Assembly (NCBI GenBank): GCA_946902875.1
Contig: OX336349.1
Location: 11,803,891-11,867,890 of the forward strand
Length of the DNA: 64,000 bases
DNA from: Nematopogon swammerdamellus
Taxonomy: Eukaryota > Arthropoda > Insecta > Lepidoptera > Adelidae
Direction of reading: 5' to 3'
Shown one piece after another: positions 31,878-44,944 of this stretch (the first letter of the stretch is position 1; every line of letters begins with the position of its first letter). The notes under the pieces were generated by a model. That model had not been told where the DNA came from. It saw nothing but the letters and a program-made list of their open reading frames with translations, and made no database searches. A program made the translations under genes and the position numbers.

Positions 31878-32018
31878 TCTTCTATATCTCTATCTCTATC
31901 TTCTCTATCTCTATCTGCTATATCTCTACTCTACTTCTATTTTCCATATCTCTATGTTCTCTATCTCTATCTTCTATATCTCTATCTTCTCTATCTCTAT
32001 CTGCTATATCTCTATCTC
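31580..32018 (+). repeat. Long CTATCT/TATCTTC microsatellite
   Basis: Degenerate runs of TCTATCT(C/T)TATCTTC over about 440 bp, reading openly in one frame on both strands only because of the repeat. Confidence 0.85.
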
Positions 32019-32170
32019 TACTTCTTATAAAAGGGAACGTCTGAAGTAAACTCCGGAACCACTGAACAGATTGATGCGGTTTGCGCTAATGGAAAGAGTA
32101 CTTGGGGCTCATATAGGATATATACCATCACGCTAAATAGCCTTAGGACTGAGCAGTATAAAATTTAAAT
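32019..32170 (+). mobile_element. Helitron-like 5' region
   Basis: CTTCTTATAAAAGGGAACGT, AACTCCGGAACCACTGAACA, GATGCGGTTTGC and ACCATCACGCTAAATAGCC. The same sequence occurs at 50208-50542, which ends in a Helitron-type GCGAGCGAAGCCGCGGGC, and at 63755-64000. Confidence 0.55.
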
Positions 32171-34154
32171 TAAAATAAAAATCCCTGCAATCAATAACAA
32201 CACAATAACTTTAATCCTATCATAAGAAATTCATCACTCAAAAATAGCGCAACAAGAAGAATGTCCTGCCTACTGCTGTTGTCTCCTTGTCTGTAGGTAG
32301 TAGGTACAGCCCCCCGGGCCCCGCGCGTCATATATCACATTGATGCGGTATCCACTATCGACCACCGGATTCCTCGCAGTTATTTTGCAGGTAGTCAGAA
32401 TCTTAGACATTCCGTGAAGCAAAATAACAAACAATAATTTATTGGAATATCTCGGTGATTTGAAGAAGATAAGCTTGTGTTTATATTGTTCTATTTGCTT
32501 TATTTAGAACAACTAAATTCGGATGCAGTATGTTCAATCGGTTTGGTGGGTCTGGAAAGGAATATGAAGAATGCAGGAAACTTTTTAATCGTTTAGTCAT
32601 TTCTGTGGTTCTACGACCGTAGAACAAAAAAGTATTTTGCGATATTTTGAACGGTCTATTTAATTTATTTGCACTTGTTATTCTATTTATTTATATATAC
32701 ATATTATATTATTCATTTATTCTAAGTAAGTACCTACCTAGATTATATTTGCCACTTTACAAGATATAATGCACACTTTGCAATCTGACGAATAATTTTG
32801 TGACTTTTCGATATATACATACCTAAATATATATATACAGACATATTTACCCAAAAGGCGGGACCATGCCTCCTTGCAAGCTTCCTTGTATCCAATTATT
32901 ATAAAGTAGATACTTATTATGATTTCAACGACATTTCCCACGATTTTCTTGTAAACGTTTTTATAGTCGTCTAGGCCACGTCTACTGCGACGATTATAAA
33001 TATAATTTCCTCAAATTAAACGACGGCATACCTACTGATGATATATGTAAATACGTAGCAGACATTATGCTGCGCCGCTGTGTCCTAGCCGGCCGAGCAA
33101 CCTGACAACATTATGATGGAAATTGGTGCCGTTCTAGCATCTATTGAAAGAGAGTATGCGAAATAAAATAATCATACATCATAATGTCAAAATAAATAAA
33201 ACTCTGTAGATATCTGTTGAGACACAATCCACTGCTAATTAAATAGTTGTTCTGAAAAATAATTTATAGGTACATTACCTATACGAATATTAAACCGGTA
33301 TCGCTGAGAGGGGCCCGCGCGGCCGCCGATTCTTTTTACATCCTCTCCCTTCCAGTGCGCCCGCGCGGGCCTCGAATAAAAAAATATTTAGTTTTTTCCT
33401 ATTTTTTTTAAATATCTTTACTTCAGAACTAGTAAAGATCTCACATGTTTGACATTGTTTTGTATGTATATTTTGTAGAGCTTTAATTATTTTACGAAAT
33501 ATGTTATTATATAACCTTGGAAGTTAAAATAAAATTATGTAGAAACTTAACCCAGTATTTGTAAAAATACATACCTAATGTAATGTCCAGGTACGTGGAA
33601 AAAACAGTCAAGCTAGATGAATAAACTACGATAATATGCTTGGATATCGACATTGGACCTTCGATCTGGATGGACCAATGTCGAAATTTAATAATTTTAT
33701 TAATGGCTTATTATTAACATAACCCTTAAAATCTATAGTGCAGAAATTTTAAGCACAGGTAATTAGTGCCTATTGCATAACAGCATTCACACGAAATTGC
33801 TAAATGGAATTAGTAATTTGTCAACACCCACTACATCAAATAAAGCTGTGGGTAATTCAATACGCGACCTGTGGAGACTTGGCGAGACTATGTTACCTAC
33901 TGCCGAATCTACTTAATATCTTTAGATATTTAAAATTTTTCCAACTAATTTATTGAACTGCTTCATTTATTAAATTTGCCTACCAACATATGTTAAAACC
34001 AATTTTGTATGTATATATCTACTTCTTTATCTATAGGTATCGTTATAAATTTTTTATAATACATGAAGGTACCTACTTAGGAAGCGTGAAAAGGTAGACC
34101 TATTAATCAAAAGTATTATCAATGTTATATTTGGGTTTTTAAATATATATTACC
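32171..34154. other. No gene recognised
   Basis: AT-rich DNA. A GC-rich inverted pair (GAGGGGCCCGCGCGG / CCCGCGCGGGCCTC) lies at 33307-33374, about 65 bp apart end to end. There is no ORF of interest. Confidence 0.4.
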
Positions 34155-34392
34155 GTGATAAAGGGTGATTGGCTAGCCACTTCTCACCTTGGCACGATCC
34201 TTCAGTGCCTTCCGGTCAAGCAGTAAGTGGGGTTTACTTGCCTTGCCCTGCTCGGGAATTATCTTATCCTAATACTTTGCTAAACGTGGTGGTCAGTGTT
34301 ATGCTGTAATTTATCAGAGTTCTTGCAGCACAACACCGATTACTCTGCTTACCCCGATGGTCGGGATTCAGCGTGTGTGATATGTATGTATC
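34155..34392 (+). repeat. Rep-B, 5'-truncated copy
   Basis: CTAGCCACTTCTCACCTTGG, GAGTTCTTGCAGCACAACAC, CCCGATGGTCGGGATTCAGC and GTGTGTGATATGTATGTAT. The head module is missing. Confidence 0.7.
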
Positions 34393-35060
34393 ACTATGAA
34401 AGTGTTAGTTTAACTGAATTCGAACATTTGAAAATATTCCACTAATACTATGAACGGTATGAATGTACAAGATCCTACCAAAATGTACACTCCTCCAAAG
34501 CACCTCGCGTTGTGGTTTGGTTGCCTTTAACACGAGTCGATTCCCATGAGAATGTTCTTTTATAAATCTAATTTCGAAAACGAGTCGTCTCAATGTCTCT
34601 GTTGTCAACGTCCGGAGCTCTGCCGTTCGATTTTCAAACGTGTTCTCTGCGCGTCCGAAGTTCGATTTCGAACAGTTGAGTCTAGAAAATTAAAATTGCG
34701 TCACCGACCCAAAAAGACAAAGCCTCGGCGTTCGGCGGTGCTCGCCGCCTGATCACCATTGTCCGACCTAATGATGAGCCAAAACATTATTTTTAGAAAC
34801 CTATTCAGCTCGAAGCCGCTTCTCGACTAGATCGATGATCTCTTTATGCTCAAGATAAACGATTTCGGTTCGATTCGAGATAGTTGCTGTTGGAGTATCG
34901 TCGCGTTTATAAACAGCGTGAAAGAGAAAGATCGGCTGGTCGATAGTTTTGTGGAAAGCTTGTGGTTGGGAACTGTCACAGATGCGAGTTCTCATAATTA
35001 TTACAATAGTACCTGTATTCCACACGTATATTATGAATATGTATGTATACCTATGTATTG
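34393..35060. other. No gene recognised
   Basis: Short frames on both strands (34405-34752, 34801-35025) lack domains. A GC-richer stretch runs 34600-34750. Confidence 0.35.
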
Positions 35061-35447
35061 TACCGTGTGGGGTCGGTACTTAAAAAGAATAGTCCCACTG
35101 CATCTCTCCCCGTCGCATGTCGTAAAAGTCGACTAAGGGATCGTCAGCCTCGGCAGCTTAATGGTGCGGTCAGTTATTGGATGGATGACCGCCCGACTGT
35201 TGGAGGCTGACCGTGGTTCGGATACCACGTTAAACTGTAGGTCCCTTCCCTTCTTACCTTACTAGGTGGTAGGGTTTATCCCGGCCGGGTTGGAGTTCGT
35301 GTTTTCCGTCCAGTTCAGTGTAGCCGGCGCGAAATGAAGGGAAGCACTGACATGGCACCTAGTTCACCCGGTGTTATGGGCTGACATCACGGATGTTGTA
35401 GGTAATGTAGCCAACCGTGTCAAGTTTCCATAAAAAAAAAAAAAAAA
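35061..35447 (+). mobile_element. Composite: Rep-B head joined to SINE-5S
   Basis: The Rep-B head TACCGTGTGGGGTCGGTACT, CATCTCTCCCCGTCGCATG, GTCGACTAAGGGAT runs 35061-35140. SINE-5S follows from TCGTCAGCCTCGG (35141). The 5S-like part is shortened here (TATTGGATGGATGACCGC). The body and tail then reach an A-run of about 16. The same junction type, TCGTCAGCCTCGG, is seen at 58376-58390 on the other strand. Confidence 0.75.
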
Positions 35448-35574
35448 CCTCTTTTGTATTATATATATAAGTATTTATATTATGTTTGCTTATTCAAAAG
35501 TTTCACATTTACTACTTATACCTACTGTACCTTATACTTTACCTATTATCTAAATACTTTATACTTACAACATG

Positions 35575-35736
35575 TATCAAACATTCAAAGATTGACTGGA
35601 AGAAATATCTTCCATGGATAAGTGTGCCTTTCCACCTCATACGACTTTACAGTCTATGTATTGTGTTTCCTTTGTGAATACTTTACTTATGTTATTTGAT
35701 TTTTCTGAAGTAATAAAGCATTTTCTCTCTATCTTT
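35575..35736 (+). mobile_element. LINE 3' UTR end
   Basis: GATTGACTGGAAGAAATATC, GGATAAGTGTGCC and AAGTAATAAAGCATTTTCTC: same layout as 17405-17520. Confidence 0.5.
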
Positions 35737-37139
35737 TCCTTTTCCCTTGATTCACATCGTGGTGAAAACGTTTTTTATTCGTTTTTTGGTTAAAAATGCT
35801 CATATCATAAAAAACAAATGACTCAGATTTTTTTTTCTTATTTTTCCCTGGGTAGTCATAAATTGGTCACTCCCTGGTTCCCGCTTGACGTTGAGTTTTG
35901 GGACATGTTGTATATATTTGTTCATATTCGATACATAACAGTAAATTATTATTTTTAATTTACTCGATAAGTACGGAATTGCTCCGGACCGGATCCATCT
36001 TCGTGTGAAGATAGTTCACACTTGACCGTTTTTTTCTCCTTAGTTTGACTGTTTCCAAATACTTGTCGGCCATGTTACTTAAATAACCCAGTGCCCATTG
36101 AAAGCACTCGATTTCGACTCGATTACACTATTCGTTTGTTGCAAAAATATTCCGAATCGTAGACCCAAACTTTCAACTGAAGCGGCTTTTCGCCAAAGAA
36201 CTTGGCAGAACGGCGCGCGCGCCTGCGTGAGACGAGAGAGGAGACATCCAGGCGTGAGTGGGCCAACCAACATCGGCCCCGGTGTGGTCACTTCATTCAA
36301 CAAAGACAAAGCAAGTTCCACATTCAATAGTTTGGAGTACATCCTTTTTTGTACACGCGCCTTTTACGGAGCGCGCGTCCGGCGCGCGGACAAACGTTCC
36401 ATTTTTGAATGCCTTTTGTTTGTCTATTGGCATTCTTGTGATTCTCGAGAACTATCGGTTCACACCGGGACACCGTGGACTCCCATTTCGCGAACAATCG
36501 CCTCCTAATATGTTTTGATGTTTCTGATTATTGGACGTTATTGTTCCAGTGTGTGTGTTGTCTCTGGTAATTGGAGGAGGATGAGCGTGACGATGCGACG
36601 TTGTTCGGGGATTTTGTCAGTTTTTTGAAAAGCCCTGGAAGCGTGAATGTAAGCATTGTTGCCCGAAATGGCTTTACGACGGAGGCGCGTGGCGCAGGAG
36701 TCTTTTACAAAAGTACCGTTAGCATAGCACTAAACTTGTAATATTAATAATTTCTACTAAACCTTAATTTTATTGTCAAACGTATACGAATCGAATTTTT
36801 TTATAGACTTAGGTTGTACAAAATTTTTAGACTTATAATTAAACACAGTTATTTTTTATATTTATAAGAATTTAATTTAATGTCTAAATTTAAAGTGTCT
36901 AAAAGCAATGTAAAAAAAATCTTTTAATAAAAAAAAAATTAAAAGGAGATATAGGGTAAGAAATATTTTGAGTTTAAATAGTAAAATTGTTCATCTACAT
37001 TAAATTCATTTATCAAAAAAATATTGGAGTGCAGCAATTAGTTTTCTATCTGAAAGAACATACATATATAAATGATCCACGTGCTACTTGACACTCGTAT
37101 ACATGTAAACACGAAGATCCAGCTGCGTCAGTACGAGTA
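35737..37139. other. No gene recognised
   Basis: 35737-36080 and 36700-37040 are AT-rich. 36100-36660 is less AT-biased and open in several frames on both strands without any domain, so coding is not supported. Confidence 0.35.
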
Positions 37140-38600
37140 GTAATTAACAGAGCGAACTCAGCAGCGGCTGTTGATATAATTCGCCGCACGCGCAACGGAC
37201 GCGGCGGCGGCGGAGCGGCGCGCTTCGCGGTGAGTGCGGGGTGCGGTGCGGGGAGGGATGGTGCGTAATTCCGGTGGCGCGCGTCCGAGCGACGAGACGG
37301 CGCGAGGCGCGAGGCGAAGACCGCCGCGCCACCGCACCGTCGCCGCCGCTCCGCCGCCGCCGCCGGGCATAAATAATGTATTACGAGCACACAACGCATA
37401 CCCAACCACAATATTATTTATTCGGACGTAACGGAGGCTCTAATGCGCCAGCGCAGCCTACGTGCGGACGGAAGGCGTAACCCGGTGGCGCTTCCCCTTC
37501 CCGCTCTAGCGCGCGTCGCGCTCCCGCGTGCGAGCGGGAGGTAGCACCACAAATTTATTGAACAAAAAAACATCGCCGCTACTGCACTCCGCATTACCTT
37601 TACAAAACTAGAAACATTTTTCCCACCGTGCGAGAAGGACGAACGACGAGGGCCTCGACCGCACAGGTAGACAGAGTGAGACGAGAGTGTGTCGGAGCAT
37701 CTGGCCGGCACCGGAGCGAGGTGCGGAGCGCGGGTGCGGGGGAAGTTGCTGCTGGTGTTGCGCATGCGGCGCGGCGCGGCGGCTGCCTCCGCTCCGCACC
37801 GCCTCTGCCTCCGCCGCCGCACCGCCGCCGCCGTCGTCGCCGCTGCGGGCTGCGCGCACGCACTCCGCCATACGTTGCGTTCTTCGTTCGGGCGTGCTGC
37901 CGCCTCCGCGCCGCCGCTGCCGCCGTGCCGCGCGGACGCGACGCTCGCTGCGTCGAAACAAAAGTGACCTTTACTCGGTGAACTTAGGAAGCGTGGGTCG
38001 CCGCGGACCGGCCATTACATTCAATCTGTCGTCCCCCGTCCCGCGATCGCCGCGCGCGCGCCGCAGTGCGACTCCCGCGGAGACTGATCGTGGTCTCGCT
38101 CGCGCCCGCGCCTCGAGAGAGAGACGAGCGGAGGTGAGGCAGTGCGCGCTGGGTGTTCGTAGAATGCGTGATCTGTATCTGCGGGGGGCGGCGCGGTGAG
38201 TGGGGCGCGCGGGGCGGGCGGCCGGGGAGTTCGGAAGCGGGTCGCTGGGAGCCGCGGCTGCCGCTGCCACCGCCCGGACTCCTGGGGTTATTCTTCCTCC
38301 GGCCACTGCTGCTCGAGCATACTCCTGCACTCGTCACCGTGCCGCGTCGCGCTCAGTCCGCACCCGCCGCACCCGCACTCACCACTCGCGCCGCGCCGCC
38401 ACCTCCGCCTCCGCCTGCACACGGCAGTCGCAGATAAATTACACTTTTTTACTGCTTTCCGACGAGAGCGAAGCAATTTATACCTAAAAAAATAAACATT
38501 AATCATTTGGTAATCGCGAGTCGGCAGCCAGCACTCAGCAGCCAGCCAGCAGCCGACGCAGCCAGGAGCGCCGCGGTGAGTACGAACCACATTAGAGAAC
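37140..38600 (+). promoter_or_regulatory. Large CpG-rich block, candidate promoter / first exon(s)
   Basis: About 1.4 kb of very CpG-rich DNA in an AT-rich window, open in almost all frames by composition. On the plus strand it holds three near-perfect donor sites of the form CGCG|GTGAGT: GT at 37230, 38196 and 38576. The last follows a CAGCCAGCAG-rich 60 bp stretch resembling a 5' UTR exon, preceded by an AT-rich segment (38480-38515). This arrangement would suit a non-coding first exon (or alternative ones) of a developmental gene with a long intron to the right. No start codon context, coding exon or acceptor could be tied to it, so this is inference. Confidence 0.4.
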
Positions 38601-39225
38601 CGAACTCTTCTAATGCTCACTTCAAATAATTGCTCGTGATTTATGTTCATAGAAGATCATATTAGAGACTATTATACTAAACCTATTAGCTCAATGGGCT
38701 AGCGTAGGAATATATCTAGTGAGCATTAGAAAGTTTTATATAGGATGGCCGTTGAAAACAAACTAAAGGGTTTCGTAACTGAATGAAGTCATACATAACT
38801 TGTTTATTTTCAGACTTTTATTTTATTTTTTGCACGTTAAAAAAACAACCTTTGGAGATTAAAATAACTACGTACGATGTTCAGCAACGAGACAACCTGC
38901 TGCGGAACAAGTTCTGTTAAAACGAATAATACAAATAAAAAATGCTGAATTTGACCTTTGCGTTCACGGATTTGGCGGCTTCAGACTTCTTTTGTTTTGC
39001 TACCTACTTGAAAGAGCTGGCTTACGTTAGTAAACCTAAAAAAATTCAACAACTAAAGTAAATCAGAAACTCAAGCCGAATCAGAAACTTTAGAGCCTGA
39101 AACCTGTGGTCATAGAAAATGCTGCGGAAAGATCCAATTTGTGAGCAGGAAAATTGTGGCTTGAGGAATTTAGTTTTTATACATAATATTGAAAACCATC
39201 CACTAATTATATTAAAAAATATATA
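38601..39225. other. No gene recognised; possible intron start
   Basis: AT-rich DNA directly after the candidate donor at 38576. Nothing coding was seen. Confidence 0.35.
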
Positions 39226-39556
39226 TAAAAAAGCCGTCAAGTTCGAGTCGGACCCGCGCACCGAGGGTTCTGTACCACCACACAATATTATTGTGTTATG
39301 TGTTCACAAAAATAATTGTTTTCAAAAATAAAACGTCGAAATAATAACTACAGCAATGGTTTTACTGTCAGGCAAACCATTGCCTCTTGCAGTTAACATA
39401 TAAAAAATATATATATTTTTGCCGCAACTATTACATTGCGGTCGAAAAAAAACCTGCAGTTTTCCTGTAATCTATGGCTATCTATCTACTAACGGACACG
39501 GGAGTAGTCTTATAAGAGTTCTGTTTTTATCTTTTAAGGTACGGAACCCTAAAAAT
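39226..39556 (+). repeat. Rep-D dispersed repeat
   Basis: It starts AAAAGCCGTCAAGTTCGAGT, CGGACCCGCGCACCGAGGGT and ends AAGGTACGGAACCCTAAAAA. This gives the inverted AGGGTTC.GTA / TACGGAACCCT ends of the family. Confidence 0.65.
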
Positions 39557-39688
39557 AGACATTCATTTATGAAAGTAATTTTTGATATATCATTCCTTCT
39601 TTCAGTGGCCACTTAGTAACTACCTATCTATAACTATATGTGAGTCTGGTATACAATATACTTTTAATTGTCTATAATTATGCATTTA

Positions 39689-39738
39689 TCAAAGAGTTTG
39701 TATTACGTCGCTGTGCGCGACGTAATACAAACTCTTTG
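39689..39738. repeat. Perfect 22 bp hairpin between 7 bp direct repeats
   Basis: The arms 39690-39711 (CAAAGAGTTTGTATTACGTC plus GC) and 39717-39738 are exact complements around a TGTGC loop. GCATTTA flanks both sides (39682-39688 and 39739-39745), like a target duplication around a 50 bp foldback insertion. Confidence 0.85.
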
Positions 39739-39745
39739 GCATTTA

Positions 39746-42579
39746 AAATATTATCTATTAATTAAATTATATATTAATGTTATATGAAATAAATTAATAT
39801 ATATATATTAACATCACAACAGTATCTTTCCTATTACTTGCAATAGGTGAGATATCTAGATTCAAAAGCGCCTCTATTAAATTTTTTACCCGTGATGGTT
39901 TTTAATTTCTTGCAACACAGTGCAATTTGCTTTATGGTCATATTATTAAGTCAAATACGTAAGAAACCGATTGTAACCAATACAAAATTCATTTAGAAAT
40001 TTTAGGTGAGGGGCATAGTCGCCTCTATCACTAATTAAGTAACAAAAGCGCCTCACTAGATGTTTGCGTACAGGACCGTTCAGCTTGTTGAGAGCGAGCG
40101 CGGGAGCTCGTGGGCCGCCCGTACGAAAGAGTTCAACGCGCACACGCGAAGGTTTTCTGTAATATTTGTTCTGTTTTAATGCAATAGCGGGTCTTGTAAA
40201 AATCTATTTGTATTTTTAATATTTTTTAATTGAAATGGGAATTAATAACAAAATAAAACTGTAGATTTTCAGAAGTTATGAAGTTTTATAGTTGTTGAAA
40301 ATATTTAAAATCAATAAAATAAAATTATCGGTGAGTTCTTTTGAAATTTTATAATTTGTTAGCATATTATTTCCTTTTTATAATAATAGTGATTACGCAA
40401 TATTAATACATGTGAAATTTTAAGTGTTATATCGAGTAAATAAGTACTCATATAATGAAGTTGAATCGGCAAACGGTTGACAACCTGAGATACAAATACA
40501 AAATTATAACAACTGTCACCGTATGTAGCACATTGGCTTACGACTTGCTACAATAAAAGTCCAAAACAAGATGTAAAAAGATATGAAAGGAACTCTGAGG
40601 AAATTTTACTAAAATAAAAAAAATATATAGTGAATGCACTGGGGTCCCGCTGCGAGTCATCGAAGTGAAGGAGTTAGATCGGACTAATGTCTGTCGTTTT
40701 CATACAAACGAGCGGCTTAACGCCTCGACGCCTGCGCCCGCGCCGCCCCTCCGCCTCCCCGCCGCCGCCGCCGCCTGGCGCTACACTTCACGGGGACCTC
40801 AATAAAATATTCTCCTTATTATACATTTTTTCAGAACGATGCGCGGACAGTGCCGCCGCGTTCGAGGGACCGAGAATTGGCCATTTTAACGCGATTTATG
40901 GTTTATTTAACAATAAATAAGAATAGAGCGGCGACAAAAAAAGGAAGTCTGAATGGAAATATTTTTAAGGTACACCTGAATTCGAATCCTTTGTGATATT
41001 ACAACATTCTGAATTAAATATGATCAAAACGTGTTGAGAATACTTTTGTACGGTCGTGGGAGTACAATTATTTAGCCCAGTCAATTCAATTGGCAATATT
41101 TTTGTTACACATAATTAAATTACGATTCATGATATTTAACTGTTAGGTGGGGTGAAATTTTCTAAAAATATATAAAAACTAAATTTATCAGAACAACATC
41201 GGACGACCTTTCTTGAACTGCTCCTTCTTCAACCCGAACTGGCTCGTCTTTAATGACAAAATTCGCTATATGCCGGTGTGTATAACGTACATCCATAATA
41301 TTAGCCACCCAATCCGAATTTTTGTCTACAAAGAAAAAACTAAATTAATAACCTCGGATTCTTTTTCCTTTACATATTGTTATAGCCTTAATTGTGTCTT
41401 TGTAAATAAATCATGATTTCTAAATTAATAAACAATGCTACCATCTTAAATAAGATGTGATATCTCGTTTAATAAAGTCAAGGATCCATTCAGCGCAATA
41501 CCGCCATCATTATTCGCACGGACCAAAGACCAATAATTCACGAAGGATCTGCAATTAAAGTCGGTGCGCGCGCGCGCAGTAATGAGTGCGGAGTGTATGC
41601 AGGGGAGTAGCTTGGTAGTGTGGGTGCCTCGGTCGCTATCCTGCAAGGTCCTGCGCGTGGTGGGTAACACGCGTGGAAGAGTCACTATTTAAAAAAAAAT
41701 AGCAGCCTTGTTTCCCTTCTTGATTAGCGAAAAGAAAATTACTATAAGATCGAATACGAATATTGAACTAAGATGGAGGTATTGACGTAGTAAGTGCGAG
41801 TAAGGAAGAAGTAACAAAAACAAATATATTTACACATCTCTAACTTTATGTCATTAAAATGAACTTGAAAAACTAGAGTAGTGTCAGTAACAAAATAACA
41901 TCGAAAATTTAACGTACAATACGACGAGCTTAGACGCTTCTGTAAGCTGTCAAAACTAACGGCAATGTCATCCCGGCTGCGCGGCCGCCTACGCCATTCT
42001 ATAGCTACTTCATACAACTCGAAATAGCACGTGACTACGTCAATATTCAGACTTACCTACAAATTACCATAATGTATCTATTTTGGAAAAATAATAAAAT
42101 GCCAGCTCCCTTGTACATTAGGTACTTCACGTTTAATTACACATTTACGTAAAGATCAGTCGTTGCGCGTTACTGGTTATTAAAGTTATTAACTCCATGA
42201 TATTTTAAGAACCGCGCGCTTCCTCGTGGCCTGTGCGCTTGCGCGTATCACACCGCGACGGTTTTTGCCATTCGTGGGTGGGTGTTGGTGCCGCGGCGGC
42301 ACTGGGCGCAATTTACTCGCAATCATACGAGACGAGAAGGAACGAGGCTAAGAATAAACGCTCAATTATCTTTTATAGGGTCGGCTGAGGTGTAGGTATG
42401 TAGGTACCGGTTATGTGATGCGAGTACATATGTGCATACTTACCAACTTGTATTAAAATAGTTCAGTAATTTGTTGTGGAGTTTAATTTCAGTAAGAATT
42501 GTTTTAAAGTCGACCGCTAAATAATTCTGTACCTGAAATCTTACAGAAATACTTTAATGTTCTCCACAATTATTTTGGA
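39746..42579. other. No gene; AT-rich with GC-rich islands
   Basis: GC-rich islands lie at about 40720-40785 and 42215-42305. A CG run sits at 41568-41577. No coding evidence or shared repeats were found. Confidence 0.35.
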
Positions 42580-42707
42580 TAGACGACGACATCAAGTAAT
42601 TCGGCAGAAAGCAGTGGTTCCGTAACGCTGAAAGCCGATAGGAGAGGATGAAAATTGGAGAGGCGTATGTCCAGCAGTCGACGTATAAACGCTGACTGAC
42701 TGACTGA
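42580..42707 (+). pseudogene. LINE (RTE-type) C-terminal tail, copy 3
   Basis: ATAGACGACGACATCAAGTA, GCAGTGGTTCCGTAACGCTG and GGAGAGGCGTATGTCCAGCA match 440-545. It ends GCTGACTGACTGACTG. Stops interrupt the frame. Confidence 0.65.
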
Positions 42708-44908
42708 ATTTTAGTTCAATGTATTCGACAAAATTTGCAGTAGAACGGAAAACAATGCTCATTACGTTGTATTGTATTGCAAACCGTGACCACTAATATT
42801 AACAAGTACAAGACATGGAGTATTACATCTTCGAAACAGATCATAAATCGGAAACATTTCAGAATGAAGACGGCTAAACTTCACTACAAAAACTGTCAAA
42901 AAAAGCGTTCGGTCAGCCTCCAGCATCAACAAACTGAATTTATGACAACGATTACTGTCAAAGCGAGTGCCGTATCAGGACAATCGGTCATGAAGCCCGC
43001 ACACGCTCGCCGCCGCCACCGCCGCTCCTCCGCGCGCGCCGCTCGTCCGGGCGCCACCTACTGCGTAACTCGGGTACGCCCTGAGTGCGTTCCCACGGCT
43101 GATAGTATCGATGCTTTTCGAGAAAAATCATAGCAAATAAATTGTTACGTTACTAAAATACGCAGCTGCCTTGTTGGGCACCGTGAAATTATATAGAGAA
43201 GTTATTGAAATATGCACTTGCCTTTCTGTTGGCTATCTACAGCGATAGAGTAACATTATGATGTCAATATCAGTGACAAAACAGGACAAATTCAAGCGTA
43301 GTGTACTACCATACGAATGATAAATAAAGAATAAAGAATAAAGTGAAAGTTTTTAGTTTATACATTTGCTAAAGCTAGCATTAATTATATATTTTTCTTA
43401 TGAAATGAATGTAAATACAAATTGCAAATAAACACAATATTTCTACAATAAAAGTACACTTTCTTAAAGAAAATAATAACAATTACACTAGAAATATAAA
43501 ATACCAAATTGTGATTAAATGTTGTTAAAAAATGAAGAGGTAAGTAGGTAAACAAAATATTAAGGGACGACTAGCAGTACTAGGAAAAATAACGAGCATA
43601 GGTGAGTGAGTAAGAATTTGTAAATGTTTCTGGACATTTTCGTTTTCATCAGATATTTAAGTCGGACGTCGCCGTTCATCACGGGCCGACTGTAACAGTG
43701 AGGTTTAAAGCGGTACTTTGAAGTGGAGCCAACTGACGGAATCTCATAGAACTGTTACATCAATGGAGGAACCATTATCTGTCTGTCACCCGCAGTCTCC
43801 CGAACTCACGCTGTGAAGTTCGATTATAATTGTATTATTTGCGAAATATCCCGCATTCATTCAAAAGGACTCAATCTTAAGCGACTCCTTTGCGAAAGCC
43901 GAACATTCGATGCTGGTGGCTAGCCTAACATTATGGGTGGCTGAAAAGGTCTTTACTCGTAGAGAGGACAAAAGTCGTGTTTAACTTGTTCAAAATGTTT
44001 TATTGTGTTCGAAATTCTAAAGTATTGCATTCGAAAGATTTGGTAATATGAATATACTTTGGTTTGTGGAAATGATGTAAAATAATGAGCGTACATTTCG
44101 GAAATTCCTGAAAATTCAACAAATAATACTATTAATACGACGATGTCTCACCACTCCCCAGTAGATCGGTACTTACTCATATGGAAGTTTCGTGCCCAGC
44201 TGTGGTTCAAATGCAACAGAATATCTATCACCTATCACAAGGAGAAAATTACATACTCGTATTTCATTTTGATTGCACACTGTCTGTCGTATTTAGTTAA
44301 AAAGAAAACCTACACGTGGTGCTATCGCTACGTGAAATCACAATGATGAAGTAATAAAGGATATGTGTCCTTTAAGCAGATTTTGCACGCGGTTACGCTT
44401 ACTTGAAATTGAGCGTATTCGGTAAGTCGGAACAACAGCTACACCCACGCTTTTAAGATGGCCTAGGTGCCGCGTTTAGGAAGAACAAACGGACGGTGGA
44501 AGGACATATGAATACATTTGAATATTATAATGCGTGACGGTCTACTTACATATTTGTCGATATCGGAATATTTAATGTAGACGAGCGACGGGGGGAATGT
44601 CGCTGCGTCGTCGGGTAGGGCGGGGGCGGGGGCGGGGCGGTGCGGCGACAGCGGCGACCCCGCGGGGCGCCACCGGCGCGGCACGACACTTCCCTTTCAA
44701 GTGCCGCCTCACTCCATGTAGCCACATACGGAGCGCTACACATACTTTTCAACTCGATTTCGAAGTTTTTGGACAAATTATTATTTCAAATTCATAAACA
44801 ATCATAACCGTAGTGGAGTGGTCGCTATTTAAACCGAGATTTGTGTACAGGAGGAGTTGTGGGTAACTATTGTTTCTTTGTAGATCGAGCATACACCTAT
44901 AGTGATGA
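42708..44908. other. No gene; GC-rich islands
   Basis: Islands at about 43000-43060 and 44590-44690 (the latter with GGGGCGGGGGCGGGG). The 118-codon frame at 42777-43133 runs through an island and has no domain. Confidence 0.35.
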
Positions 44909-44944
44909 CTAGCTGAGCCCGCGGCTCCGCTCGCGTGAAATTCG

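Noticed and set aside
31511..32044. Ser/Ile/Tyr-rich proteins across the CTATCT repeat
   Set aside because: The frames are translations of a microsatellite.
37418..38495. Many overlapping open frames in the CpG-rich block
   Set aside because: All frames are open on both strands because of GC composition; products are Arg/Ala/Pro-rich with no domain.
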